From: Verrucomicrobiaceae bacterium
Lineage (GTDB): Bacteria; Pseudomonadota; Gammaproteobacteria; Pseudomonadales; CAMLJR01
Assembly: GCA_028293825.1 (NCBI GenBank)
Contig: JAQGNY010000009.1
Coordinates: 42,375 to 106,374 of the forward strand
Reading direction: 5' to 3'
Length of the DNA: 64,000 nucleotides
The stretch's first letter is position 1. The number at the start of each line of letters is the position of its first letter. Of the stretch, positions 1 to 9,187 are shown in pieces. Position numbers and translations under genes: made by a program. Below the pieces are notes generated by a model. That model made no database searches. It saw only the letters and a list, made by a program, of their open reading frames with translations, and had not been told where the DNA came from.

Positions 1-528
1 CGCGGCGCTGTCGTGCAATTGTGAAAACGCAGTTGCTGCATCATCGAACAACAACTGCAATTCGACGCGATCGGAAAAGCGGCGGTGATGAAAGCCCGGC
101 AGCAGCGGCGGATAGCTCGAAATGACCTGTGCGCTCATTTCGGAAAACTGCGGCCACTGTTGCTGTGCGCGCTGAAAATTAACGCGTGCGAGCGGATAGC
201 GTTCGACTGAAATAAATAATAAACGCCAACTCGGTGGTGCAACGCGACGCCATAATTCCCACGCACAGAAAAAATTGAGTCCGGTACCGAAACCGGTTTC
301 GCCGATGGTGAAGACACCGCTGACATGCGGGTCCAATGCGCGCCAGCGTTGTTCAAGGCGATTTTGCTGCAGAAAAACATACTGCGTTTCGGCCAACCCA
401 TCGCCGCGCGAAAAATAAATATCGCCGAATAATTCGGATGTGGGTTCGCCGCTGTCGCCCCAGCTGATATGGGCCGGCGTGATTTGCCAGGGATTATTGC
501 GGTCGGCGTCGGGCATCGGTGGGCGCAT
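1..528 (-). CDS. mnmC: MnmC, tRNA (mnm5s2U34) bifunctional enzyme, N-terminal part
   Basis: Reading the minus strand from an ATG at 528 gives 176 codons that run off the left edge without a stop. The protein begins MRPPMPDADRNNPWQITPAH and has the SAM-binding motif GETGFGTGLNFF at about residues 76-87, typical of the N-terminal methyltransferase domain of MnmC. MnmC completes mnm5s2U at the wobble position of Glu, Lys, Gln and other tRNAs: a FAD-dependent C-terminal domain (outside the window) removes the carboxymethyl group and the N-terminal domain methylates the amine. It is divergent from the peptide transporter operon, sharing a 127-base intergenic region. Only the methyltransferase half can be judged here. 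Confidence 0.9.
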   Translation of the reverse strand, partial: MRPPMPDADRNNPWQITPAHISWGDSGEPTSELFGDIYFSRGDGLAETQYVFLQQNRLEQRWRALDPHVSGVFTIGETGFGTGLNFFCAWELWRRVAPPSWRLLFISVERYPLARVNFQRAQQQWPQFSEMSAQVISSYPPLLPGFHHRRFSDRVELQLLFDDAATAFSQLHDSAA

Positions 529-655
529 TACTCAGTAATTAGCGGCATTTAAAGGTGGCGCGCCATTCTAACCAGCCTCTCGTCTAATCAACACCGCGTT
601 CCCGCGCTGTGCGCTTTTTTGTTAGCATCGCGCGATCGTTGTCAGACAAAAAATT

Positions 656-2266
656 ATGTCCGCTGTTTTTCGCATTTTATTGCTTTGCCTGTTCTTCAAT
701 CTCTCCGCATTTGCGGCGGATGGCGTTGATGTCGCCGGACAGCGAATTAGCATTGCGTTGAAAAGCGAGCCGCCAACGCTCAATAGCCTGCAGGCCAGCG
801 ATGTGGTGAGTAGTTTTATTCTCAATCATGTCATGGAGGGATTACTGCAATACAACATGCGCAATGAACTGGTTGCGGGTGTTGCGGAGCGTTGGCAATT
901 GCGCGAAGACGGTGCGACGTTCTGGTTGCGCCGCAACGCGTTGTGGAGCGATGGTAAACCTGTTACAGCGCGAGATTTTGTTTTCGCGTGGCGCCAAGTG
1001 TTAATTCCTGCGACAGCGAGCCGTTACGCGTTTATCTTGTTTCCGATCAAAAATGCCGAGCGCGTAAATCGTGGCGAATTGCCTGCCGATCAGCTCGGCG
1101 TAAAAGCGATTGGCGATTATCAAATCGACGTCCAGTTTGAACGCCCGTGCCCTTATTTTCTTGGCCTGACGGCATTCGCGACCTATAACCCACTGCGCGA
1201 AGATTTTGTGTTGGCGCGTGGCGGTAGTTACGCGGCCGACGCAAAAGACATGCTATTTAACGGTCCATTTTTGCTGACGCGTTGGGACCACGGCGCGCAT
1301 CTCACCCTGCAAAAAAATAAAAAATATTGGAATGCCGCCGCTATTCGTTTGCAAGAAATCGATATTCCCTACATCACTGCGGACGCGAGCGCTGTTTTCA
1401 ATTTGTTTCAAGAGGGCAGCATCGCGATGGCGCAGCTCGATACGGCAACATTGCAAGAGGCCAGCGCGCGTGGCGCACCGATGCAATTATTCGATACTGG
1501 CGCTTTATATTTTCTCGAATTTAATTTGCAGCCGAATCGAATGACCGCCAACGTGCATTTGCGGCGCGCCATTCAAGCGATATTCGCACAGGAACAGCTA
1601 ACCGATAAAGTCATCGGCATGCCCGGAAATCTACCGACATTTTCTTTGTTTCCGCGCTCGGTAAAAGGTATTAACGGTAATTTTCGCGATGAATTTCCAC
1701 CCACACCGCCGCCGCGCGGCATGGCAATAGCAAAACAGGAATTAGCTCTGGCGCAGAGCGAGCTGGGTATTAAACAATGGCCGCCGCTGGTGTTGTTGGC
1801 ATCGGTGAGCGCAACGGGGAAGCGACAGGCCGAGTATTTTCAACAGTTGCTACAAACCGGTTTGAACATTCCTGTGCGTATCGATAATCAGATTTTTAAA
1901 CTCACCATTGAAAAAATGAACCGCGGTGATTTCGATATTGCGATGGCGGGGTGGTTACCTGATTTTGACGATGCCATTACATTTGGCGATCTACTGGCGA
2001 GCTGGAACGAAAACAATCGCGGGCGCTATAACAGCCCGCGTTACGACGCGTTGGTAAATGCCGCCAATGCAACTGGCGATCAATCAAAGCGCATGTTGTA
2101 TTTTTCAGAAATGCAAAAAATGTTAATCGACGATGTACCAATATTGCCAACTTTTGAAAGCACAGAAATTTATGCGATTAATCCCGAGCTGCACGGAGTT
2201 TCGCGCGCTTTATTCGGCGGCGATCTCGATTTTCGTCATGCCTATGTAGAAGCGCTCGCGAAGTAA
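656..2266 (+). CDS. Peptide ABC transporter, periplasmic substrate-binding protein (OppA/family 5)
   Basis: A 536-residue extracytoplasmic solute-binding protein of the SBP_bac_5 family. Residues 1-20 form a Sec signal peptide (MSAVFRILLLCLFFNLSAFA, cleavage before ADG). There is no lipobox cysteine, so it should be free in the periplasm. The mature protein shows the family pattern: an N-terminal SEPPTLNSL segment, a WSDGKPVTARDFVFAW motif near residue 100, and a late GDFDIAMAGWLPDFDD segment near residue 425. It is the first gene of an operon with two permeases and two ATPases (2326-6477), which identifies an Opp/Dpp/Sap-class peptide importer. Substrate length and identity cannot be read from the sequence. 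Confidence 0.92.
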   Translation: MSAVFRILLLCLFFNLSAFAADGVDVAGQRISIALKSEPPTLNSLQASDVVSSFILNHVMEGLLQYNMRNELVAGVAERWQLREDGATFWLRRNALWSDGKPVTARDFVFAWRQVLIPATASRYAFILFPIKNAERVNRGELPADQLGVKAIGDYQIDVQFERPCPYFLGLTAFATYNPLREDFVLARGGSYAADAKDMLFNGPFLLTRWDHGAHLTLQKNKKYWNAAAIRLQEIDIPYITADASAVFNLFQEGSIAMAQLDTATLQEASARGAPMQLFDTGALYFLEFNLQPNRMTANVHLRRAIQAIFAQEQLTDKVIGMPGNLPTFSLFPRSVKGINGNFRDEFPPTPPPRGMAIAKQELALAQSELGIKQWPPLVLLASVSATGKRQAEYFQQLLQTGLNIPVRIDNQIFKLTIEKMNRGDFDIAMAGWLPDFDDAITFGDLLASWNENNRGRYNSPRYDALVNAANATGDQSKRMLYFSEMQKMLIDDVPILPTFESTEIYAINPELHGVSRALFGGDLDFRHAYVEALAK

Positions 2267-2325
2267 TAGATGATGAAAAATCACAGCGCACCATTGCGAT
2301 TAATCGATATGAGAGCACAGAATTA

Positions 2326-3261
2326 ATGTGGCGCTATATTTTAAGACGCTTGCTCTCCGGCGTAGTCACCATTTGGTTTATCGCCACCGCGACTTTTTTT
2401 GCGATGCATTTTGTACCTGGCGATCCGCTCAGCAGCGAGCGCGCAATGTCGCCTGAGATTCGCAAAAATCTGCAGATAAAATACGGGCTCGATCAACCGT
2501 TAGCGCATCAGTACATTTTATTTTTACGCAATATGCTGCACGGCGATTTCGGTATTTCTTTCACGCAACAGAATCGGCGCGTCAACGATATTATTCGCGA
2601 ACATTTTCCGGTGTCCGCATTGCTCGGTATCGTTTCATTAATTATCGCCACTGTCGGTGCCGTGCTGTGGGGTGCGGTTTCGGCGCATTACCGCAGACGC
2701 TGGCCGGATTCGGCGATTATGTTGCTCGTTATCGTTGCGGTGTCACTGCCCGGGTTTGTCACCGCCGCCTTAGTGCAATGGCTGGTGCTCGCATTAAATC
2801 GGCAGTGGGGATTTACCGTATTGCCAGTGGCAGGGTGGGGCACGTGGAAGCATTTACTGCTGCCGGCGTGGGTGCTAGGCCTCAGTACAATGGCGTACAT
2901 GACGCGCTTAATGCGCGCGAGTTTGCTAGAAGTAGCGCACGCGGATTATTTGCGTACCGCCCGCGCCAAAGGTTTAAGCGCGCATCGAATTTTTTTCCGC
3001 CATCAATTGCGTAATGCGTTGCTGCCGGTTATTACCGTGCTCGGCCCTGCCATCGCGGCGATTACCACTGGCGGCTTTGTGGTGGAGTTGATGTTCGCAA
3101 TTCCCGGCCTCGGTCGCTATTTTGTCGAAGCGGTGCAGCAGCTCGATTACACCGTGATTATGGGCACGACAGTTTTTTACGGCGCGTTTCTGGTGTTGAT
3201 GGTGCTGTTGGTCGATATCATTTACGGCGTGGTCGACCCGCGTATTCGAGTCGCGCGATGA
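2326..3261 (+). CDS. Peptide ABC transporter permease (OppB/DppB type)
   Basis: A 311-residue inner-membrane permease of the BPD_transp_1 family with about six membrane segments. It begins MWRYILRRLLSGVVTIWFIA, the N-terminus typical of OppB/DppB proteins, followed by FVPGDPL. The cytoplasmic EAA-like loop, which docks onto the ATPase, is at about residues 203-230 (HADYLRTARAKGLS). Its stop codon overlaps the start of the second permease as ATGA, so the two are translationally coupled. It pairs with the next gene to form the heterodimeric channel of the importer. Confidence 0.93.
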   Translation: MWRYILRRLLSGVVTIWFIATATFFAMHFVPGDPLSSERAMSPEIRKNLQIKYGLDQPLAHQYILFLRNMLHGDFGISFTQQNRRVNDIIREHFPVSALLGIVSLIIATVGAVLWGAVSAHYRRRWPDSAIMLLVIVAVSLPGFVTAALVQWLVLALNRQWGFTVLPVAGWGTWKHLLLPAWVLGLSTMAYMTRLMRASLLEVAHADYLRTARAKGLSAHRIFFRHQLRNALLPVITVLGPAIAAITTGGFVVELMFAIPGLGRYFVEAVQQLDYTVIMGTTVFYGAFLVLMVLLVDIIYGVVDPRIRVAR

Positions 3262-4658
3262 ACACTCAGTCGAATATTCCCGCCGAATTATTTGAACCCG
3301 CTGTAGCGCGGCCGACACTGGACGTGGCTGTCGCTTCAGCATTGCCGTTCTGGCCGGCGTTGCGACGTCAATTGCGTAGCGATGCACGCGCCATAGTTTC
3401 ATTGTTAGTTATTTTTATTTTAGTGATTGCCGCTGTGGCGGGGCGCGGGTTGTGGCCGCTCGACCCGGCGCAGCAAATATTGGGTTCGGCCGCACAGGGT
3501 TCCATGCGCGCGCAACGCGCGTTAGTCGTGCGTACTACGATCGATGAACCGATTATCGAGTTATCGCCAGCTGCTTTATTGCCAGCGCCGCAATTAGCTT
3601 CGCCGCAGCATCTGCAAGTGCTCGAAGCTACTACCGAACGCGTGAAATTTCGTTGGAAGCTGGTTGCCGGCGCGCATTCTTATCGCATTTATCGGAACAC
3701 ACATGCACCGCGCGATCATGCCGATTTGGGCTTGCCGCTGGGGTTTACCACCGCGCGCGGACAGGTGAGTTTCAGCGATGGTTTATTGCTGCGCCCGCGC
3801 GATTATTTTTACAGCGTGGTGGCCAGCGATGGTGCGGACGAAGCCAAAACATTTGCGACGCTGACCATAACGCCGCAGCCCGCGATTGGTTTGCTAGAAG
3901 CGCAACTGCAAGGATTAGTCGCAGCGGATGTGCACGATGTAACGTCAGCGCCGCAAACTGTTTTATTACCGGCGCATCCCCTCGGTACCGATCATTTAGG
4001 GCGCGATTTACTGGCGCGATTATTACAGGGTGCGCGTGTGTCGCTATTTATCGCGATCAGTGCCGCATTGTTATACGTCGCGTTGGGATTAGTCTACGGC
4101 GCGGTGGCAGGCTTTGCCGGCGGCGCAATCGATCACTGGATGATGCGCATCGCTGACTTTGTTATCGCGCTGCCATTTCTTTTATTTATGATTTTATTGC
4201 GTATCGCATTCGGTATTGCGCCCGGCGAAAGCGGTGTGATGCCATTGGTTATCGCGCTGGTATTGTTGAGCTGGCCCTCGACCGCACGGCTGGTGCGCGG
4301 CCAGGTTTTGCAATTGCGCGAAGAGCCTTACATCTCTGCGGCGCAACTCGCCGGTGCCGGCAATTTATATATTATTTTTCGCCATCTACTGCCGAATATG
4401 CTCGGCGTGATTTTAGTGACGCTCGCGTTCGCGATTCCCAATGCGATTTTTACCGAGGCATTTCTGTCGTTTATCGGCATGGGCGTAACGCCACCCGCGA
4501 CATCGTGGGGCGCGATGAGCAGCGATGGCGTGCAGAATTTATTGATCCATCCCACTGAGTTAATTTGGCCGGCGCTGTGTATTAGCGTCACTGTGCTCGC
4601 GTTTAATTTATTGGGCGATGCCTTGCGTGACGCGCTGGACATGAAGGTGCAGCGATGA
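3258..4658 (+). CDS. Peptide ABC transporter permease (OppC/DppC type) with FN3-like periplasmic insertion
   Basis: A 466-residue permease, well above the roughly 300 residues usual for OppC/DppC. Residues 44-62 are the first membrane helix and the HPLGTDHLGRD motif that starts the conserved part is at 240-250. Between them lie about 150 extra residues. Residues 115-207 of the insert look like a fibronectin type III fold (FRWKLVAGAHSYRIYRN, later YFYSVVASDGADE, ending in a TLTITPQP strand). The remainder is ordinary: EAA loop with EEPYISAAQLAGAGN near 355-369 and five C-terminal helices. The insert should face the periplasm and may help the binding protein dock or capture peptide. It overlaps both neighbours by four bases. 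Confidence 0.9.
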   Translation: MNTQSNIPAELFEPAVARPTLDVAVASALPFWPALRRQLRSDARAIVSLLVIFILVIAAVAGRGLWPLDPAQQILGSAAQGSMRAQRALVVRTTIDEPIIELSPAALLPAPQLASPQHLQVLEATTERVKFRWKLVAGAHSYRIYRNTHAPRDHADLGLPLGFTTARGQVSFSDGLLLRPRDYFYSVVASDGADEAKTFATLTITPQPAIGLLEAQLQGLVAADVHDVTSAPQTVLLPAHPLGTDHLGRDLLARLLQGARVSLFIAISAALLYVALGLVYGAVAGFAGGAIDHWMMRIADFVIALPFLLFMILLRIAFGIAPGESGVMPLVIALVLLSWPSTARLVRGQVLQLREEPYISAAQLAGAGNLYIIFRHLLPNMLGVILVTLAFAIPNAIFTEAFLSFIGMGVTPPATSWGAMSSDGVQNLLIHPTELIWPALCISVTVLAFNLLGDALRDALDMKVQR

Positions 4659-5698
4659 GCGAGTCCGCGTCCTCAGTCGAATTAAGTAACCAGGCAACGG
4701 CAGCGGCGAATCAATTGCTGCGGATCGATCAATTAACGGTTCATATCAACACGCCGCACGGTGTTGTGCAGGCGTTGCGCGGTATCGATTTGCAATTGCG
4801 CGCCGGCGAAGCACTGGCATTGGTCGGTGAATCGGGCAGCGGCAAATCGATTACTGCGTTGAGCATTAGCGGTTTACTACCGGAAAGTGCTGCGATGGTT
4901 GGTGGCGATATTTTTTTCGCGCAGCAACGCGTCAATGAATTCGATCAACGCGCGTGGAATAAATTGCGCGGTTCGCGAATCGGCATGGTGTTTCAAAACC
5001 CGATGTCGTCTTTCAATCCGTCGATGCGCGTTGGCGATCAAATTGCAGAAGTATTACGCGCGCATCGCGATTTATCGAAAACCGCAGCGCGGCTGCGCTC
5101 AGTGCAATTGCTCGAACGCATGCGCATTGCAGATGCGGCGGCGCGTGCGCACCAATATCCGTTCGAATTTTCCGGCGGCATGTTGCAGCGCGCGATGATT
5201 GCCATGGCGGTGGCGTGCGAACCGCAATTATTAATTGCCGATGAGCCGACCACTGCGCTCGATGTCACGGTGCAGGCCGAAGTGCTCGATTTACTGCGCG
5301 AATTGCGCCGCGATAGTGGCATGGCGTTGTTATTGATCACGCACGATCTTGGTATCGTCGCGCAAATTGCCGATCGTGTTGCGGTGATGTACGCCGGCCA
5401 AATTATCGAGCAGGGCCCGGTCGGCGCGCTATTACATGCACCGGCGCATCCGTATACCGCTGCATTGCAGGCAGCGGCACCAACTATTGCGCAGGATTTT
5501 TTACAGGCGATTCCCGGCACGCCGCCGGATTTAACCAATCCGCCGTCAGGCTGCGGTTTTTATGCGCGCTGCAAACACGCGATGCGTATTTGCATGGATG
5601 GAGCGGTTCCCAATTTCGAATTAAATGCGCAGCACGCGAGTCGCTGTTGGTTGTTGCATCCGCAATGCAAAAATTCAGAGCCGTCTGTGGATGTCTAG
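4655..5698 (+). CDS. Peptide ABC transporter ATPase (OppD/DppD type)
   Basis: A 347-residue ABC ATPase. Walker A GESGSGKS is at residues 58-65, Q-loop at FQNPMSSF, signature FSGGMLQR at about 172-179, and Walker B LLIADEP at about 192-198 followed by TTALD; the switch histidine is in LLITHDLG. The C-terminal oligopeptide-transporter extension has four cysteines in a GCGFYARC, MRIC, RCWLL arrangement, matching the [4Fe-4S] ligands known from OppD/DppD. The start overlaps the preceding permease stop (ATGA). It energises the two permeases together with the next gene. Confidence 0.93.
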   Translation: MSESASSVELSNQATAAANQLLRIDQLTVHINTPHGVVQALRGIDLQLRAGEALALVGESGSGKSITALSISGLLPESAAMVGGDIFFAQQRVNEFDQRAWNKLRGSRIGMVFQNPMSSFNPSMRVGDQIAEVLRAHRDLSKTAARLRSVQLLERMRIADAAARAHQYPFEFSGGMLQRAMIAMAVACEPQLLIADEPTTALDVTVQAEVLDLLRELRRDSGMALLLITHDLGIVAQIADRVAVMYAGQIIEQGPVGALLHAPAHPYTAALQAAAPTIAQDFLQAIPGTPPDLTNPPSGCGFYARCKHAMRICMDGAVPNFELNAQHASRCWLLHPQCKNSEPSVDV

Positions 5699-5700
5699 CG

Positions 5701-6477
5701 ATGAGTGATTGTTTGCTGCGCGTAGAGAATCTCGGCAAAGAATTTTTATTGCCGGGACGCGAAAGCTTTTGGGCGGCACGTGCAATTAATTTCGAGCTGC
5801 GCAGTGGCGAAGCATTTGGCTTGGTGGGCGAGAGCGGTTCCGGCAAATCGACACTGGGTCGTTTATTGATTGGTCTGCATGAAAAATCGGAAGGTGCCGT
5901 TTATTTTCGCGGCGAGCGCTTGCCGCAGCGTTATAGGCAACGCGACTTTAAAAATTACGCAAAGCACATGCAGATGGTTTTTCAAGATCCGTATGCGACG
6001 TTGAATCCACGCTTCACCATCGGCAGCAGTATTGCAGAGCCGCTGCGGTTGCGCGGTGAGCGCGATAATTTAGCGCAACGGGTGGCGCAGATGCTGGAGC
6101 GCGTTGGTTTGGCGCCGGCGATGGGCAATCGCTATCCGCATGAATTTTCCGGGGGGCAGCGCCAGCGTATCGGTATCGCGCGTGCATTAATCGCCGAGCC
6201 AGCGCTATTGGTTTGCGACGAGCCGGTATCGGCGCTCGACGTATCGGTGCAGGCTCAAATTATTAATTTGTTGCGCGAATTGCAGCGTGAAATGCAGTTG
6301 ACGTTAATTTTTATTTCGCACGATCTCGCGGTGGTGCAACATTTGTGCGATCGCATTGCGGTAATGGAGAAGGGGCGTATTGTCGAACTGGCGGATAAGC
6401 AAACGCTGTTTAATACGCCGCAACATGCGTTCACGCAAAAATTATTAGCCGCGCGTTATCAGGGTATTAATAATTAA
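5701..6477 (+). CDS. Peptide ABC transporter ATPase (OppF/DppF type)
   Basis: The second ATPase of the importer, 258 residues. I chose the ATG at 5701, two bases after the OppD stop, because it gives the normal N-terminus MSDCLLRVENLGKEF; an in-frame upstream start at 5590 would only add residues read from within the OppD gene. Walker A GESGSGKS is at 43-50, the signature FSGGQRQR follows, and Walker B is LLVCDEPVSALD. It is shorter than most OppF proteins (about 320 residues) because the C-terminal oligopeptide extension is missing: it stops soon after the D-loop and H-loop region. It is the last gene of the operon. Confidence 0.92.
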   Translation: MSDCLLRVENLGKEFLLPGRESFWAARAINFELRSGEAFGLVGESGSGKSTLGRLLIGLHEKSEGAVYFRGERLPQRYRQRDFKNYAKHMQMVFQDPYATLNPRFTIGSSIAEPLRLRGERDNLAQRVAQMLERVGLAPAMGNRYPHEFSGGQRQRIGIARALIAEPALLVCDEPVSALDVSVQAQIINLLRELQREMQLTLIFISHDLAVVQHLCDRIAVMEKGRIVELADKQTLFNTPQHAFTQKLLAARYQGINN

Positions 6478-6538
6478 ATCGGTCGTAAATTTAAAACGGA
6501 CGTGAATAAAAAATACAAAAATAGCCGGCGCAGATACC

Positions 6539-7705
6539 TTACGGCGCTGCGCGCAATTCTTTTTTAAGCGGTGTATCCAGGGCCGCGCGCCAGCAGTTGC
6601 GACCGGCATGTTTGGCAGCGTAAAGCGCGGAATCTGCAGCGCCGAGTAATTGCCGCGCAGCGTGTTGTTCCGGTTGATCGGGAATACGCGTGGCGCAGCC
6701 GATGCTGGTAGTGATGCGAATGGTGCCGGCTTCGGGGTGTTCCATTTCCAATGCGGCAACTGCTTCGATAATTTGCTGCGCCATCTGCGTCGCGCCTTCA
6801 CCATCGGTATTGATCAATAGCAACGCAAATTCCTCACCGCCGATTCGCGCCAGTACATCGCCCGAGCGCTGCGCTGCCGTGGTCAAACATAAACCCACTT
6901 CTTGCAACACATAATCGCCAAATTGATGGCCGAAGCGATCGTTGACCAGCTTGAAATGGTCGAGGTCGATGATCAGCAATGACACCGGATAACCTTGCCG
7001 GAACGCACGTTTCCATTCGAGCTCAAGATGCACGTCGAAATAGGCGCGATTGTGCAGACGCGTCACCGGATCGGTGAAGCTGGTGTACTCCAATTCCTTG
7101 GTGCGCTGTTCGAGTTGCAACGCGGTTTTTATCGCTTGCAGATAATCGTGTTGGCGTGCGCGCGTGGCGAACATCAGATAGCCGATAAATACGCAGCTGA
7201 GCGCGGCGATCATCAGCGATTCGCGAGTGCCGATTAATAGCAGCGACATAACGGACGGAAGCGCTACGGCAATCGGCAAATACACGCGCAATAACGAATG
7301 AAAGCCCAGTGCCCAACTGCTCGAACTGGCAATCGCGGCAGCGGTTAATAGCATCGGCCAGCGCAGCGGCAGTAATTGATCGTCGGCAACACATAGTGCA
7401 GTCATCACACCCCAATGCGCGGCATTGGTTACGGTGGTGACGATCAGGTGGTATTCGAGACGTTGAAACGCGGCCATCGAAAAGTTTTTCAAGCCATGCA
7501 GCAACCAGGCGCGCGATAGCGTCGTCAACGCCAATACCGCGGTGTTGATCCAGAAATAATGCGGGGCTATGTGCGGTAAATCGGTAAATGCAGACAGCAC
7601 TATCCAGATCAGCGGATACACGAAAACGCTGGATACGTTTTGCCGTCCCAGATCTTGCAGCGTGCGAACGCTGATTTCGAGCGCTAGAGCCTTGTCTTCA
7701 TTCAT
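6539..7705 (-). CDS. Membrane-bound diguanylate cyclase (GGDEF domain)
   Basis: A 388-residue protein: an N-terminal membrane region with about five or six hydrophobic segments (roughly residues 20-190), a short coiled linker, and a C-terminal GGDEF domain. The active-site motif is GGEEF at 289-293. The allosteric inhibitory site RSGD lies exactly five residues upstream, so both catalysis and c-di-GMP product inhibition should be intact. It makes c-di-GMP from two GTP. The membrane part is a predicted sensor of unknown input. It is convergent with the peptide transporter operon and stands alone. Confidence 0.9.
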   Translation of the reverse strand: MNEDKALALEISVRTLQDLGRQNVSSVFVYPLIWIVLSAFTDLPHIAPHYFWINTAVLALTTLSRAWLLHGLKNFSMAAFQRLEYHLIVTTVTNAAHWGVMTALCVADDQLLPLRWPMLLTAAAIASSSSWALGFHSLLRVYLPIAVALPSVMSLLLIGTRESLMIAALSCVFIGYLMFATRARQHDYLQAIKTALQLEQRTKELEYTSFTDPVTRLHNRAYFDVHLELEWKRAFRQGYPVSLLIIDLDHFKLVNDRFGHQFGDYVLQEVGLCLTTAAQRSGDVLARIGGEEFALLLINTDGEGATQMAQQIIEAVAALEMEHPEAGTIRITTSIGCATRIPDQPEQHAARQLLGAADSALYAAKHAGRNCWRAALDTPLKKELRAAP

Positions 7706-7820
7706 AAGCTGTTGGACCGCGCGGCAATCGAAGCGTTACCACGGTGGCAGTAACCATGCGATGGTCGCGGCGGCATTACATTCAATCTCTAATGGCAAAG
7801 GCGCATTGGCATGCGCAAAA

Positions 7821-7859
7821 AAATAAACACCGCCGCCCTTTGTCGAAAGGGCGGCGGTG
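7821..7859 (-). terminator. Rho-independent terminator of the coiled-coil protein gene
   Basis: A perfect 14-bp stem (7828-7841 with 7846-7859) with a four-base loop is followed on the minus strand by TTTATTTTTTT (down to 7817). It lies 10 bases past the stop codon of the 7870-8961 gene, so it terminates that transcript. Confidence 0.9.
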
Positions 7860-7869
7860 ATAACGCAGT

Positions 7870-8961
7870 TTATTTACCGCCTTCCAACGCGCTGTTATAA
7901 ATCGTCAGATGCGGACTCTTTTCGTCGCTGGCATCGAGTAAAAATACTTGGTCGCCGGCGTCGCTGGCAGAAAATGTAACCGGCCAGCGATTGAAGCCCA
8001 GCACCGCCTCGTATTGGCCCGCCGCAATAGGGTTGCTGCCGCGATATTGATTATTGCCGAGGCCTTTCAATGTGATTTTGTCTTTGTTGGTGGCCGCGAC
8101 ATCGGCCCGTTTCACGTACACACTTTGATTGATCGTACGTCGGGTATCGGCATTCGCGGTGCGTTGCGCAATTTCTTGCAAGGCGTGCAACACCGCTTGT
8201 TGGCTGTCGAGTTTCACTAGAGAACCCGCGTTCGTTGCAGCTACCGGGGCTGCGGGTGTCGCCGCTGCTGGAGCGGGTTTAGCGGCGGCGAGCTCCGGCT
8301 TCGGTGCTGTTGCCGCCGCCGCCAACGCCGGAGCCGATACCACTGGCGCAGGTGCGGCCGCTTGGGCTTTCGCTTCGCCGGCTTCTTTGCTCGCCAAAGC
8401 AGCTTTCAAACGTTCTATTTCTTTGCGTGCGGCTTCAGCTTCTTGCTTGCTGCGCGCCAGTTCTTGTTCTTGCTGCTGGCGCTTGGCGCGTTCATCGGCC
8501 AATTTTTGCGCTTGTTGCACGTCGGCTGCAGGTTCTGCTGCGATTTTGCTGAGGTCTTTAATTTGCTGCTGCTTGGCGGCGACCTGTTGTTTCAGGCGCT
8601 CGACTTCATCGTTCACCGCTTCCGCATCGCCGTGTGCTTTATCGTATTTGATTTGTGCGAGCTTAAATTTGAATTCGGCGTTGCGCGCTTTGCCGTCGTT
8701 TTCGGTACCGGGATTGGTTTTTACCTCGGCTCGCGCATCGCTCAACGCTTTTTGAGCTGCGGCGAGTTCGGCTTGTTCCGGTGACGGACGGTTGCGCAGG
8801 GCGGTCGCTTGTTGCTGCTTGGCCGAAATCTGCTGGTTAAGGGTGGCGATATCTTTTTCTATCGTCGCTTGTTGGCTGCGTACATCCTGGGCAAAAGCGC
8901 TAGCTCCCAGCAAGCCCGCCACTGCCATCAGGCCGGCTGCGCCGAAATTTTTCCAACTCAT
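7870..8961 (-). CDS. Secreted coiled-coil protein, function unknown
   Basis: A 363-residue protein from the ATG at 8961, chosen because GAGGT lies about 10 bases upstream and it opens directly into a signal peptide (MSWKNFGAAGLMAVAGLLGA, cleavage after SAFA). The mature protein has a long Gln/Ala/Lys-rich coiled coil (about residues 28-190), an Ala/Pro-rich linker (about 190-250) and a C-terminal globular domain of about 100 residues with the sequence TLKGLGNNQYRGSNPIAAGQ. It resembles periplasmic coiled-coil proteins only in composition, and I recognise no family. It is monocistronic with its own terminator. Confidence 0.75.
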   Translation of the reverse strand: MSWKNFGAAGLMAVAGLLGASAFAQDVRSQQATIEKDIATLNQQISAKQQQATALRNRPSPEQAELAAAQKALSDARAEVKTNPGTENDGKARNAEFKFKLAQIKYDKAHGDAEAVNDEVERLKQQVAAKQQQIKDLSKIAAEPAADVQQAQKLADERAKRQQQEQELARSKQEAEAARKEIERLKAALASKEAGEAKAQAAAPAPVVSAPALAAAATAPKPELAAAKPAPAAATPAAPVAATNAGSLVKLDSQQAVLHALQEIAQRTANADTRRTINQSVYVKRADVAATNKDKITLKGLGNNQYRGSNPIAAGQYEAVLGFNRWPVTFSASDAGDQVFLLDASDEKSPHLTIYNSALEGGK

Positions 8962-9187
8962 TGTGAAAGTTACCTCATGAAATCTAGCTGTAACAGGGCG
9001 GCCAAAAGGGATGGGGCCGTCGTCGCTCCGCGACCCATGAAATATGGCAGATAAGCCTTGTTTGTCAAAAGCCAATAGCGAAAGGTTGCGAGCTACCGCT
9101 CAACGGCAGTTAGCGGCGACGGATGACAAACCGGGGCGGGGTATTTAGACTTGCCGCCAACTTTAATAACGATGATGTCACTCACTC

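Noticed and set aside
5590..5700. Upstream extension of the OppF start
   Set aside because: It would be read from inside the OppD gene; the ATG at 5701 yields the normal N-terminus.
8129..8755. 208-codon plus-strand open frame of Ala/Ser/Cys
   Set aside because: It is the complement of the Ala/Gln/Lys-rich coiled-coil gene; such repeats open antisense frames by composition.
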